A stretch of 36,148 nucleotides of DNA, taken from NCBI GenBank assembly GCA_946184125.1, contig CAMHEL010000019.1, positions 1 through 36,148 on the forward strand, written 5' to 3'. A model generated the notes under the pieces. The model saw only the letters and a program-made list of their open reading frames with translations. It was not told where the DNA came from and ran no database searches. The DNA is from an uncultured Prevotellaceae bacterium. Its GTDB lineage: Bacteria > Bacteroidota > Bacteroidia > Bacteroidales > Bacteroidaceae. The position numbers were made by a program, and so were the translations under genes. This document shows positions 7,523 to 16,683 of the stretch, piece after piece; position 1 is the stretch's first letter; every line of letters starts with the position of its first letter.

Positions 7523-10500
7523 GTTTTTCATCGACCGTCCGATATTGTCGGTCTCACTCGCCATCATCATCATGCTGGTGGGTGTGATAGGATTTGTGAA
7601 CTTGCCTGTCGAGCAGTTCCCTGATATCGCCCCGCCTATTGTCGAAATCAGTGCCGACTACACGGGTGCCAGTGCCGATGCCGTTCAGAAAAGTATCATT
7701 GTCCCCATCGAGGAAGCCATCAACGGGGTCGATGGCATCGACTATATCAGTTCCTCATCCTCAAGTAGCGGCAATGCCTTTATCTCTGTGGTCTTCAAAC
7801 CGGGCATCGACCCCGACTTGGCCGTTGTCATGGTGAAGAACCGTGTCAGCGAGGTGGAAGGAATCCTGCCGGCAGAGGTCATCGAGACGGGTGTGCATGT
7901 GGAGAAGGAGCAGCAGGCCTTTCTGAAGGTCATCGCATTGGAGTGCCCCGACAACCGCTACGACAACGACTTTATCACCAATTACTTCAATGTCAACCTC
8001 AGTCCGCGCCTGCAGCGTATCAAGGGGGTCAGTCGTGTGCAACTGTTAGGCAACCTCTATGCCATGCGTATATGGATGGACCCCAAGCGAATGGCGAAAT
8101 ATGGCCTATCTCCGAGCGATATCGAGAACGCACTGAATGCCCAGAACATCGAGGCTGCCATCGGCACATTGGGCGAGGACTCGAAGAACACGTTCCAGTA
8201 CAAGATGGTGTATCGTGGACGCCTCATCAATGCCGAGGAATTTGGCAATATCGTGCTGAAGGAGATACCTACCGGTGGCGTCCTCCACCTGAGCGATGTG
8301 GCTCGCTGTGAATTGGGAACGGAGAGTTACTCTAATGATGGCTGGGTCAACTCACACAACGGCACGGTAGCGATTCTGACACAATCGTCGGGCTCGAACG
8401 CCAGGCAGGTGAACCATGAGATTGACCGTCTGCTGAAGGAGGTGAAACCTCACTTGCCGCCTGGATTGGAGTTCAAGATACTCCTCGATACCAACGATTT
8501 CCTCGACGCCTCTATCGATGAGGTCGATAAGACGCTCCTGGAGGCCATCCTCCTCGTGGTGCTCATGGTGCTGCTCTTCATCCAGAACGGCAAGGCAACG
8601 CTCATCCCCACATGTGCTATCATCGTGTCGCTGATTGGTACGTTTGCCTTTCTGTATATAGCGGGGTTCTCGCAGAACCTCATCACGCTGTTTGCCCTCG
8701 TGTTAGTGATTGGAACGGTGGTCGATGATGCCATTGTGGTCGTGGAGGCCGTTCAAAGTGAATTCGAGAAAGGTGTCCGACAACCTTATCAGGCGACAGT
8801 CTGTGCGATGGGGAATATCGGTACTGCTGTCATCACCACGACGATCGTGTTTATGTGCGTCTTCATCCCCACCTCGTTCATGAACGGACTGAGTGGCACT
8901 TACTATAAGCAGTTCGGTCTGACGATGGCTGTCGCTGTCGCCATCTCCACCCTTAACGCACTCACGCTCTCGCCAGCGCTTTGCGTCCTGCTGATGAAGC
9001 CCAAGGACATCCCTCAGTCCTCACAACAAGCATCTCTCTCCACCAGGTTTTCCACAGCATTCAACGCCGCCTTCGCCACGCTGACAGAGAAGTATGTGGG
9101 TGCTTTGGCTGTGTTCTCCCGCCATAAGTGGGTGGCTGTCGGCCTTACCGTTGCAGCCATTTTCTTGGGTGTGGTATTCCTGAGGATGATTCCTACGAGT
9201 CTGGTGCCCGATGAAGATACCGGCAATTTGTTTGTGGAGATTACCACGCCGCCTGGTTCTACGTTGGAGCAGACCAAGAAGACGGTGATGAAGGCCAACA
9301 AAGCCGTTGAGGGCATCGATGAGATAGAGTCTGTGGCCTCTGTTGCCGGGTGGAGTATTCTGGGCGGTGAAGGCTCAAATACAGGCATCTTGATTATCAA
9401 GTTGAAACATTGGGACGAGCGACCAGGCGATGAGCATGAGATTGATGCTGTAATGGAAAAGATTGAGGAGCGAATAGCCAATATCAAGTCTGGCTCCATG
9501 TTCGTCTATGCTCTTCCCACCGTCACGGGGTATGGCTTTTCCAGCGGTATAGAGCTGAACGTCCAGGATTTTGCGAGTCGCCCCATCGAAAAAGTGAAAG
9601 AGGCTACCGACCACTTTGCCGAGGCATTGAAGAAGCGTAAGGAGATAGGAGATGTGTATTATACCTACGACGTCAACTTCCCGCAGTACACCGTTTCCGT
9701 CAATGCGGCTATCTGCAAGCGCTATGGCATCGAACCTTCCGATGTGCTGAGTACGCTCAACGGCTATGTGGGCAGTAACTACGCTTCCCAGTTCAATGCC
9801 TTCGGCAGGCTCTACCACGTCATGTTGCAGGCAGACCCGGAGTTGCGTGCCGACAAGGACGACCTGAACAGCATCTTCGTCTCCATGGATGACACTTTCG
9901 TCCCTATCACCGAACTTGTCTCTCTGAAGAAGAGTTACGGTGTGCAGTCGCTGAACCGCTTCAACCTCTACTCCAGCATCAGTGTCGAAGTGGAGCCCGA
10001 AGACGGCTACAGTTCGGGCGATGCCATCAAAGCCATCGCAGAAACGGCTCAGAAGGTCTTGCCCGAAGGCTATGGTTATGAGTTTACGGGGACAACCCGC
10101 GAAGAAACCAACTCCACCGACAATACCGTGTGGATTTTCGTTATCGTCATTATCTTCATCTATCTGGTGCTCTGCTCGCTCTACGAGAGTATGCTCATCC
10201 CGTTGGCTGTGCTGCTCAGCATACCCTTCGGACTGGTTGGCAGTTGTATCTTTGCCCTTGTCTTCGAACTCGAGAACAATATCTATATGCAGATTGGCAT
10301 TATCATGATTATCGGTTTGCTGTCGAAAACAGCCATCCTGCTCACGGAGTATGCCTCAGAGCGCCGCCGCCAGGGCCTGAGCATCCGCAGTGCAGCCCTC
10401 GAAGCCGCCAAGGCCCGTCTGCGACCAATTATCATGACGGCCATGACGCTCATCATCGGCCTGTTGCCTTTGGCCTTCACCTCCGGTGCAGGTGCTGTGG

Positions 10501-12062
10501 GCAACATGTCGTTAGGACTCTGCGTCATCGGCGGTATGACCTTAGGCACTCTGTCGCTGCTGTTCTTCGTACCTCTGTTCTTCATGTTTTTCCAGTATCT
10601 GGAGGAGAACTACATACACCGCCGGCACTATGACTCCGCCGTCCTCCTCATGCTGCTTTTCACGCTTCAGGCTTCACTGTTCACTTCCTGCAAGACCTTT
10701 CCCGATTATCAATCCCAGCAAATTGATACCGACAGCATCATCCGCTCCGACCTATATAAGGGGGATAGGGCACTCGATGCCGTAATGACCAGTCAGGGGC
10801 CCGTCCCCCCGGTCCTGCAAGGCTGGCGTGAGATGTTTGACGAACCCCAGTTGGTGTCGCTCATCGAGGAAGGCCTGGCCAACAACAGCGACATCCGCAT
10901 CGCCAAGTTCCACGTTGATGCCGCCAAGGCCACCTTCCGCAGTTCCACAGGGGAGCTGTTCCCTTCTCTCGAACTGGCAGGCGAGGGGAAATTACAGAGA
11001 GCCATGCGAAGAGGTTCGTCGCCTGAGATGGAAGGCCAATTTGAATACGGACTCTCATCCAGTTGGGAAGTCGACATCTTCGGAAAACTTAAGAATGCCC
11101 AAAAGGCTGCTGCGGCTACTGTTGAGGAGAAACAAGCCTATGTGCAGGCCGTACAGGTGGAACTCATCAGTGCCATAGCCACTGGCTACTATCAGTTGGA
11201 GATGTTTGATGCACAGATAACAGAGACCCAGGCCATCTTGGAGAGCTGGGACGAGAGTATCCGTGCGCAGAAAGCCCTGATGGCTGTCGGCGAATCCACC
11301 AGCGACGAGGTGGCGCAGGCAGAAGCCGGACGACTGAAGGCCGAGGAGACACTTGAGGAACTGAAGATGTATCTCATCCAGGCAGAAGACTCGTTGTGCT
11401 CCATCTTAGGCCGACGTAGCGGACATATCGGCAGGGGCAATTTCCTTGCTTCTTATGCCGCAATGAAAGAGATGGACAGCATACCCATCCATCTGCTGGC
11501 TCAGCGCCCGGATGTCCGGCAGGCCGAGGCCGAACTGAAGAACGCCTTCTACCTCACCAACGAGGCGCGTGCCGTCTTCTACCCCCAACTGACACTGACA
11601 GCGCAGTTGGGACGGCGAATAACAGGGGGAGACGAAGACTTTGATGGCATTATCAGAAACTGGGTCACGACATTGTTGGGCTCCTTCACACAGCCCATCT
11701 TCGCCAGGGGGAAGTTGAAAGCCGAACTCGAACAAGCCAAGGCGATGCAAGAAGAGGCTGCCATCGCCTTCAGGCAGACGCTGCTCGACGCAGGCAACGA
11801 GGTGAATGACGTGCTCGTCGGCCGGCAGTATGCCCGCCGAGCCATCATCTTAGATATCAAGCAGATGGAGAAACTACAGGAAGTCCTCACCGCCACAGAA
11901 CTACGCATGCGTTACGACAGCGAGGTCAACTACCTGCAGGTGCTCCTGGCCCGTCAGGCGATGCTTGAAGCCCGCCTGTCGCTGCTTAGCAACCAATATT
12001 CACTGGTGGAGTCGGGCATTCTCTTGTATAAGGCTTTAGGCGGTGGAGCCTACCATGATTGA
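7512..12062 (+). CDS. RND efflux pump fused to its TolC/OprM-type outer-membrane channel
   Basis: One 1516-codon frame contains two normally separate proteins. Residues 1 to about 1035 are a full HAE1-type RND pump (AcrB/MexB class). It starts with KSKFFIDRPIL, has the proton-relay pair in VVDDAIVVVEAV of TM4 and the matching Lys in LSKTAILLTEYA of TM10. After TM12 comes a short basic stretch (IHRRH), a hydrophobic segment and a lipobox-like LFTSC with Cys1060. Residues from there to 1516 are an OprM/NodT-type outer-membrane factor with the usual two repeats and the ARGKLKAELEQA segment. Both halves have normal family length (about 1045 and 470 aa). The GTG start overlaps the adaptor gene. 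With the adaptor this makes a complete tripartite pump from two genes. Whether the chain is cut, or the second half is also started internally at Met1047, is not visible. Confidence 0.92.
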   Translation: MKSKFFIDRPILSVSLAIIIMLVGVIGFVNLPVEQFPDIAPPIVEISADYTGASADAVQKSIIVPIEEAINGVDGIDYISSSSSSSGNAFISVVFKPGIDPDLAVVMVKNRVSEVEGILPAEVIETGVHVEKEQQAFLKVIALECPDNRYDNDFITNYFNVNLSPRLQRIKGVSRVQLLGNLYAMRIWMDPKRMAKYGLSPSDIENALNAQNIEAAIGTLGEDSKNTFQYKMVYRGRLINAEEFGNIVLKEIPTGGVLHLSDVARCELGTESYSNDGWVNSHNGTVAILTQSSGSNARQVNHEIDRLLKEVKPHLPPGLEFKILLDTNDFLDASIDEVDKTLLEAILLVVLMVLLFIQNGKATLIPTCAIIVSLIGTFAFLYIAGFSQNLITLFALVLVIGTVVDDAIVVVEAVQSEFEKGVRQPYQATVCAMGNIGTAVITTTIVFMCVFIPTSFMNGLSGTYYKQFGLTMAVAVAISTLNALTLSPALCVLLMKPKDIPQSSQQASLSTRFSTAFNAAFATLTEKYVGALAVFSRHKWVAVGLTVAAIFLGVVFLRMIPTSLVPDEDTGNLFVEITTPPGSTLEQTKKTVMKANKAVEGIDEIESVASVAGWSILGGEGSNTGILIIKLKHWDERPGDEHEIDAVMEKIEERIANIKSGSMFVYALPTVTGYGFSSGIELNVQDFASRPIEKVKEATDHFAEALKKRKEIGDVYYTYDVNFPQYTVSVNAAICKRYGIEPSDVLSTLNGYVGSNYASQFNAFGRLYHVMLQADPELRADKDDLNSIFVSMDDTFVPITELVSLKKSYGVQSLNRFNLYSSISVEVEPEDGYSSGDAIKAIAETAQKVLPEGYGYEFTGTTREETNSTDNTVWIFVIVIIFIYLVLCSLYESMLIPLAVLLSIPFGLVGSCIFALVFELENNIYMQIGIIMIIGLLSKTAILLTEYASERRRQGLSIRSAALEAAKARLRPIIMTAMTLIIGLLPLAFTSGAGAVGNMSLGLCVIGGMTLGTLSLLFFVPLFFMFFQYLEENYIHRRHYDSAVLLMLLFTLQASLFTSCKTFPDYQSQQIDTDSIIRSDLYKGDRALDAVMTSQGPVPPVLQGWREMFDEPQLVSLIEEGLANNSDIRIAKFHVDAAKATFRSSTGELFPSLELAGEGKLQRAMRRGSSPEMEGQFEYGLSSSWEVDIFGKLKNAQKAAAATVEEKQAYVQAVQVELISAIATGYYQLEMFDAQITETQAILESWDESIRAQKALMAVGESTSDEVAQAEAGRLKAEETLEELKMYLIQAEDSLCSILGRRSGHIGRGNFLASYAAMKEMDSIPIHLLAQRPDVRQAEAELKNAFYLTNEARAVFYPQLTLTAQLGRRITGGDEDFDGIIRNWVTTLLGSFTQPIFARGKLKAELEQAKAMQEEAAIAFRQTLLDAGNEVNDVLVGRQYARRAIILDIKQMEKLQEVLTATELRMRYDSEVNYLQVLLARQAMLEARLSLLSNQYSLVESGILLYKALGGGAYHD

Positions 12063-12109
12063 AAGCATGCTCCGCCAATGCGGCCCCCAAATCATAAATG
12101 TTTTTAAAG

Positions 12110-12121
12110 AAAAACGTTTTT
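12110..12121. promoter_or_regulatory. palindrome upstream of fusA2, possible operator
   Basis: AAAAACGTTTTT is a perfect 12-base palindrome centred about 17 bases before the -33 TTTG of the EF-G2 promoter. It is a candidate regulator site. In Bacteroides, EF-G2 is induced by the CRP-like regulator Cur on carbon limitation; linking that regulator to this palindrome is a guess. Confidence 0.25.
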
Positions 12122-12132
12122 ACGGCAAATGT

Positions 12133-12164
12133 TTTGGCTATTTGCTCAAAAAGCTGTACCTTAG
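12133..12164 (+). promoter_or_regulatory. promoter of fusA2
   Basis: TTTG at 12133-12136, a 20-base spacer and TACCTTAG at 12157-12164 (one mismatch to TAnnTTTG). A leader of about 45 bases follows. An inverted repeat TAGTCG/CGACTA (12162-12167 and 12182-12187) lies around the expected transcription start. Confidence 0.55.
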
Positions 12165-12216
12165 TCGCCCAAATGACAGTACGACTATTTTCACACTAAA
12201 TCTATAACTAATTTTT

Positions 12217-14379
12217 ATGAAAGTCTACAAGACAAAAGACATCAGAAACATCGCACTCATCGGCAGTGCGGGTAGCGGCAAGACGACTCTTGCCGAGGCC
12301 ATCCTTTTCGAGGCTGGTAAAATCAAAAGACGTGGAACTGTGGAGGGAAAGAACACCGTCAGCGACTACTTCCCCGTGGAGCAGGAGTACGGCTACTCCG
12401 TTTTCCCCACCATCGCACAGGTGGAGTTCAACGGCAGGAAGCTTAACTTCATCGACTGCCCGGGTAAGGAGGACTTCGTGGGAGGTGCCATCACCGCCCT
12501 CAACGTCACCGACCAGGCTGTCATCCTCGTCAACGGGCAGTATGGTCCCGAGGTGGGAACGATGAACAGCTTCCGCAACACAGAGAAACTGGGCAAGCCG
12601 GTTATCTTCCTTGTCAACCAGCTCGACCGTGAAAACTGCGATTTTGAGACTGTCATCAACAATATACGCGACACATTTGGCAACAAATGTGTAGAGGTGC
12701 AGTATCCTGTAGCCACCGGTGTGGGTTTCAACTCCCTCATCGATGTGCTGCTCATGAAGAAACTCACCTGGAAGGCCGACGGTGGTGCACCCACCATCGA
12801 GGACATCCCCGCCAGCGAGATGGACAAGGCCGAAGAACTGCATGCTGCCCTCGTAGAGGCTGCCGCCAGCAACGACGACGCCCTCATGGAGAAATATTTC
12901 GAGGAGGAGAGCCTCACACAGGACGAAATCCGTGAGGGTATCCGCAAAGGACTCATCACCCGCTCCATCTTCCCCGTCTTCTGCGTCTGCTCAGGCAAGG
13001 ACATGGGCGTGGGACGCCTCATGGAGTTCCTCGGCAACGTGGTGCCCTTACCCGACGAGATGCCCAAGGTGTCTGACGTCAATGGCAACGAGATCGCTGT
13101 GGACAGCAACGGCCCCGAGAGCCTCTTCTTCTTCAAGACAGGTATGGAGCCCCACATCGGTGAGGTGAGCTACTTCAAGGTGATGAGCGGCACTGTGCAT
13201 CCGGGCGACGACCTCACCAATGCCGACAGAGGTTCCAAGGAGCGTCTCGGACAAATCTTCTCCTGCTACGGAGCCACCCGTGAGGCTGTCGACGAGCTTC
13301 AGGCTGGTGACATCGGCTGCACGGTCAAACTCAAGGATGTGAAGACCGGCAACACGCTCAATGCCAAGGATGTGGACATCCGCTTCGACTTCATCAAATA
13401 TCCCAACTCGAAGTTCTGGCGCGCCATCAAGGCCGTCAACGAGAGCGATACCGAGAAACTCATGGTGGCCATCAACAAGATGCGCCAGGAAGACCCCACC
13501 TACGTCGTGGAGCAGAGCAAGGAGCTCAAGCAGATTATCATCCACGGACAAGGTGAGTTCCATCTCCGCACCCTCAAATGGCGCCTGGAGAACAATGAGA
13601 AAATCAACGCCATCTATGAGGAGTCGAAGATTCCTTATCGCGAGACCATCACCAAGGTCAGCCGCGCCGACTACAGGCACAAGAAGCAGTCGGGTGGTGC
13701 CGGACAGTTCGGTGAGGTTCACCTCATCCTCGAGCCTTACACCGAGGGCATGCCTGATCCAGTCGTCTATAAGTTCGGCGGACAGGAGTTCAAGATGAAC
13801 ATCAAGAGCCGTGAGGAGCGCGACCTGGAGTGGGGTGGAAAACTGGTGTTCCTCAACTCCGTCGTCGGTGGTGCCATCGACCTGCGCTTCATGCCCGCCA
13901 TCCTCAAGGGTGTGATGGAGCGTATGGAGTCGGGACCCCTCACCGGTAGCTATGCCCGCGACGTGCGCGTCATCGTCTATGATGGTAAGATGCACCCCGT
14001 GGACTCCAACGAACTCTCGTTCATGCTTGCCGCCCGCAACGCCTTCTCCAAGGCCTTCAAGGAAGCCGGACCAAAGGTGCTCGAGCCTATCTACGACCTT
14101 GAGGTGCTCGTTCCTGCCGACTACATGGGTGATGTGATGGGCGACCTGCAAGGACGCCGCGCCATCATCATGGGTATGGACAGCGAGCCCGGTGGATACC
14201 AGAAACTGAAGGCCAAGATTCCTCTCAAGGAGATGGCCAGCTACAGTATCGCCCTCAGCTCCCTCACTGGTGGTAGCGCTTCGTTCGATATGTCGTTCTC
14301 CAACTACGAGTTGGTGCCCAACGACATCCAGCAGGCACTCATCAAGCAGCATGAGGCTGAACTCGCCGAAGAGGACTAA
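12217..14379 (+). CDS. fusA2: elongation factor G paralogue EF-G2
   Basis: A 720-aa five-domain EF-G homologue, close to full EF-G length. The GTPase centre is altered. The P-loop is G16-SAGSG-K22-TT rather than AHxDxGKTT. The switch I RGITI motif is replaced by YGYSV near residues 58-62. DTPGH reads D80-CPG-K84, so the catalytic His is Lys. The G4 motif is NQLD instead of NKxD. Domains II to V remain recognisable, including the segment KKQSGGAGQFGEV. In Bacteroides thetaiotaomicron an EF-G2 of this kind lacks GTPase activity, still promotes translocation and supports slow translation during carbon starvation and gut colonisation. The same role here is inferred from the shared motif losses. 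The gene has its own promoter and a strong terminator, so it is monocistronic. Confidence 0.88.
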   Translation: MKVYKTKDIRNIALIGSAGSGKTTLAEAILFEAGKIKRRGTVEGKNTVSDYFPVEQEYGYSVFPTIAQVEFNGRKLNFIDCPGKEDFVGGAITALNVTDQAVILVNGQYGPEVGTMNSFRNTEKLGKPVIFLVNQLDRENCDFETVINNIRDTFGNKCVEVQYPVATGVGFNSLIDVLLMKKLTWKADGGAPTIEDIPASEMDKAEELHAALVEAAASNDDALMEKYFEEESLTQDEIREGIRKGLITRSIFPVFCVCSGKDMGVGRLMEFLGNVVPLPDEMPKVSDVNGNEIAVDSNGPESLFFFKTGMEPHIGEVSYFKVMSGTVHPGDDLTNADRGSKERLGQIFSCYGATREAVDELQAGDIGCTVKLKDVKTGNTLNAKDVDIRFDFIKYPNSKFWRAIKAVNESDTEKLMVAINKMRQEDPTYVVEQSKELKQIIIHGQGEFHLRTLKWRLENNEKINAIYEESKIPYRETITKVSRADYRHKKQSGGAGQFGEVHLILEPYTEGMPDPVVYKFGGQEFKMNIKSREERDLEWGGKLVFLNSVVGGAIDLRFMPAILKGVMERMESGPLTGSYARDVRVIVYDGKMHPVDSNELSFMLAARNAFSKAFKEAGPKVLEPIYDLEVLVPADYMGDVMGDLQGRRAIIMGMDSEPGGYQKLKAKIPLKEMASYSIALSSLTGGSASFDMSFSNYELVPNDIQQALIKQHEAELAEED

Positions 14380-14399
14380 TCCTTTGCACGGAAATACCA

Positions 14400-14434
14400 A
14401 AAGAGGCATTCATCGCACTGATGAATGCCTCTTT
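14400..14434 (+). terminator. terminator of fusA2
   Basis: A perfect 15-bp stem (14400-14414 with 14420-14434) with loop GCACT begins 21 bases after the fusA2 stop. The 3' arm ends in CTTT. It lies between convergent genes and may act in both directions. Confidence 0.7.
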
Positions 14435-14502
14435 CGATTCGTATGCTAATTCTGTCTGATCGCTTTCGGTTGATCATGCCATCCTTTCTACCCCCGACCT
14501 TC

Positions 14503-16554
14503 TTACCATCCGTTGAATAGTTCGAAGCCGAAGCGCACACCTATGTTGTAGTATTCCCCTCTTTTCAGACCGAGGAAGATGCCCGTGGAGAAAAGTCTGT
14601 TGGTGAAGCCATAGCCCAGTTCCATGTAGTGGCTTAGACCGTGGAGGTGGAGGGTGCTGAGATATAGCCTTTCTTTCTCGATGACCGTTCCCACCAATGG
14701 TATCCATGAGAGGAGGAGCAGAGGCGACTCGTAGTTGGCGTTCATCCTGATGTAGTATTTCGATGAGTTGTACCAGTTGCGGTGGAGGAGTTCGAAGTCG
14801 CCGCTCCATTCATCATTCCATCCTCCGGGGATGAAGGTGTTGCGGAAGTTGTTGAAATCGAGGAAATAGGTGTCTCTCATCCTTGAGGTGTACATTCCGA
14901 AACCAGCCCTTAAGGATACAGCCCTCAATGCCGGCAGTTCGTGCAGATAAGAGCAGTCGAACTCCCATTTCTCAAAATTCATCCCCGTGGTGCTGTAGTC
15001 GTTGAAGGTGCGCTCGTAGTTGAGCGTGAGCACCGGCCCTTTCCATCCTATCGGCCGCACGGAAATCTCGCCGTCCCACGAAGTGGAGTAATAGACGATG
15101 GGCTTCTCCCATTTCTGGAATTCCTCGTCTCTTACCGACGACCATCGCTGGAACTTGAAGCCGGTGGCAAAACCCACATAGTCGTTGAAGTCGTAATGGA
15201 CTGACACTTCGGCCCTGGAATGCTTGAAGTCGTCGATGTCGATTTTCTCAATGTTCAGGGTGTCGCCATAGTCCTCCCGCAGTTGGTCAAGGACAGTGGA
15301 GTTCTTGACCCGCTCTCCGCTGACCCACCACACTTTGAGGTAGCCGTCGTGCTTCTTGTCGAAATTGTAGGTGATGGGTATGTCGAAGAGCAGTTGCCGC
15401 AGTTTGAACGAGTATCCTATCTTGAAACGGGTATAGATGTCGCTGTTGTCGCTGAAGTCATATCCGCCGCGGGTGACAAAACGGTAGGTGAGGCCTCTCC
15501 TGTGTGAGTATCCCAGGTAGAGAGGGTTGAGGAGTGGGGATAAGCGGTAGAAGCCCCGGTCGTCGGTGCCGAAATTCCCTCGTATGCGGTGCAGGAGTTT
15601 GTCGCCGATGGCATCCCATAGGATATCTCTTGCGAAGTTCTTCTCCTTTACGGTGACGGTGTCGGTCTTGGGGCGGTTGACCACCGAGTCGTATGCCGCG
15701 TACAGTGCTCTTTGCTCTTCGGTGAGACTGTCGGGGCGCCATTTCTCGAAGGCTTCCCGCTCATGCCCACGCTCCGGCAGACTGTCCTTGGGGATGTCTG
15801 GCACTCCATAGGTGGTGTGGTAGATGGCTCTCAGCTTATTGCCCAGAAAAGAGAATTTTGCCTTGATGCTGCATTTCTTCGGTGTGAGCGACGATAAACC
15901 GCTGTCGCCCATGATGAATGACATCTCGAACGACACCATGTCGTATTCTCCTACCATGGTGCAGCTGGCAACCCTTCCTGAGAGGGTGTCCACCATGGCG
16001 TGGCCCGTAACCGCTTGGGTGTTTTGGGTCTTGGGTTGGAAGGCGACGCGGGCATAGCTGCCGGTTACAGTGTCGATGCTGTAGTCGTAGTAGCGACGGT
16101 TGCGACGGTTGAAGGGGGAGAGGATGCGGTCGGAGACGAGGGTGGGCTTGTAGATGGTTGGGGTGAGATAGAAGAAGAGGTCGGGCATCATCGTGCGGTG
16201 CCTCCTGATGGTGCTGGTGCGCATGATGATTTCGGCTTCGTTGGGCTTGTCGTCGTGATAGGTGAAATGGAGGAAATACTCGCCTACGATGTGGCGCCTG
16301 GTGGCATTGGCGAAGGTGTAGAGTACGGGGACGCCGAAGAGGGTGGCATTTCTGCGCTCGGTCTTGACTTGGTAGTTGAGGTAGGCGTTGGTGGCGTGCC
16401 CTTCCAAGGTGCCCTTTATGGTGCTGCGGTACAGGAACAGCTTCTCGATGGCCACGCTGTCGGTGATGCTCTTGCCGTACAGCAACCCTGTTGCCGCCAG
16501 CATGACGGCAAGTGTGACGACCCACCGTCTGACAGAAATGCTAAGCAGTCTCAT
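14503..16554 (-). CDS. DUF5686-like outer-membrane beta-barrel protein
   Basis: A 683-aa protein with an N-terminal signal (RRWVVTLAVMLAATGLLYG) and a long C-terminal part rich in alternating aromatic/polar strands that ends in FELFNGW, as outer-membrane barrels do with a terminal aromatic residue. The middle segment YYDYSIDTVTGSYARVAFQP followed by an AMVDTLSGRV strand matches the style of DUF5686 proteins. Most members carry an N-terminal carboxypeptidase-regulatory-like domain of about 100 aa; here it is missing and the chain goes directly into the DUF5686 part. No function is established for the family. The gene follows rpoD across a terminator, so it is probably transcribed separately, though I see no clear promoter in the 56 bases between terminator and start. 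Confidence 0.72.
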   Translation of the reverse strand: MRLLSISVRRWVVTLAVMLAATGLLYGKSITDSVAIEKLFLYRSTIKGTLEGHATNAYLNYQVKTERRNATLFGVPVLYTFANATRRHIVGEYFLHFTYHDDKPNEAEIIMRTSTIRRHRTMMPDLFFYLTPTIYKPTLVSDRILSPFNRRNRRYYDYSIDTVTGSYARVAFQPKTQNTQAVTGHAMVDTLSGRVASCTMVGEYDMVSFEMSFIMGDSGLSSLTPKKCSIKAKFSFLGNKLRAIYHTTYGVPDIPKDSLPERGHEREAFEKWRPDSLTEEQRALYAAYDSVVNRPKTDTVTVKEKNFARDILWDAIGDKLLHRIRGNFGTDDRGFYRLSPLLNPLYLGYSHRRGLTYRFVTRGGYDFSDNSDIYTRFKIGYSFKLRQLLFDIPITYNFDKKHDGYLKVWWVSGERVKNSTVLDQLREDYGDTLNIEKIDIDDFKHSRAEVSVHYDFNDYVGFATGFKFQRWSSVRDEEFQKWEKPIVYYSTSWDGEISVRPIGWKGPVLTLNYERTFNDYSTTGMNFEKWEFDCSYLHELPALRAVSLRAGFGMYTSRMRDTYFLDFNNFRNTFIPGGWNDEWSGDFELLHRNWYNSSKYYIRMNANYESPLLLLSWIPLVGTVIEKERLYLSTLHLHGLSHYMELGYGFTNRLFSTGIFLGLKRGEYYNIGVRFGFELFNGW

Positions 16555-16612
16555 TCTGGAACAGTGTGGTTGGTGGCTGACTGAAGGGCTTATGTGTGTT
16601 GAGCATGGTCTT

Positions 16613-16642
16613 AAAAAAGGGCGGCATTTCTATGCCGCCCTT
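16613..16642 (-). terminator. rho-independent terminator of rpoD
   Basis: On the minus strand an 11-bp GC-rich stem (AAGGGCGGCAT, loop AGAA, complementary arm) is followed directly by TTTTTT. It starts 42 bases after the rpoD stop. Confidence 0.85.
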
Positions 16643-16683
16643 CCCTGAAAAGGTTAATTTCTCACTCAAGGATAGGCGGAGAC

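Noticed and set aside
10640..10652. Two separate genes instead of an RND-channel fusion
   Set aside because: The frame is continuous with no stop. An internal start at 10650 is possible, but it would leave a signal peptide without basic residues, so the fusion is the primary reading.
13048..14409. Long open frame on the minus strand (453 codons)
   Set aside because: It is antisense to fusA2 and its composition is that of a shadow of a GC-biased coding strand; no promoter or domain is seen.
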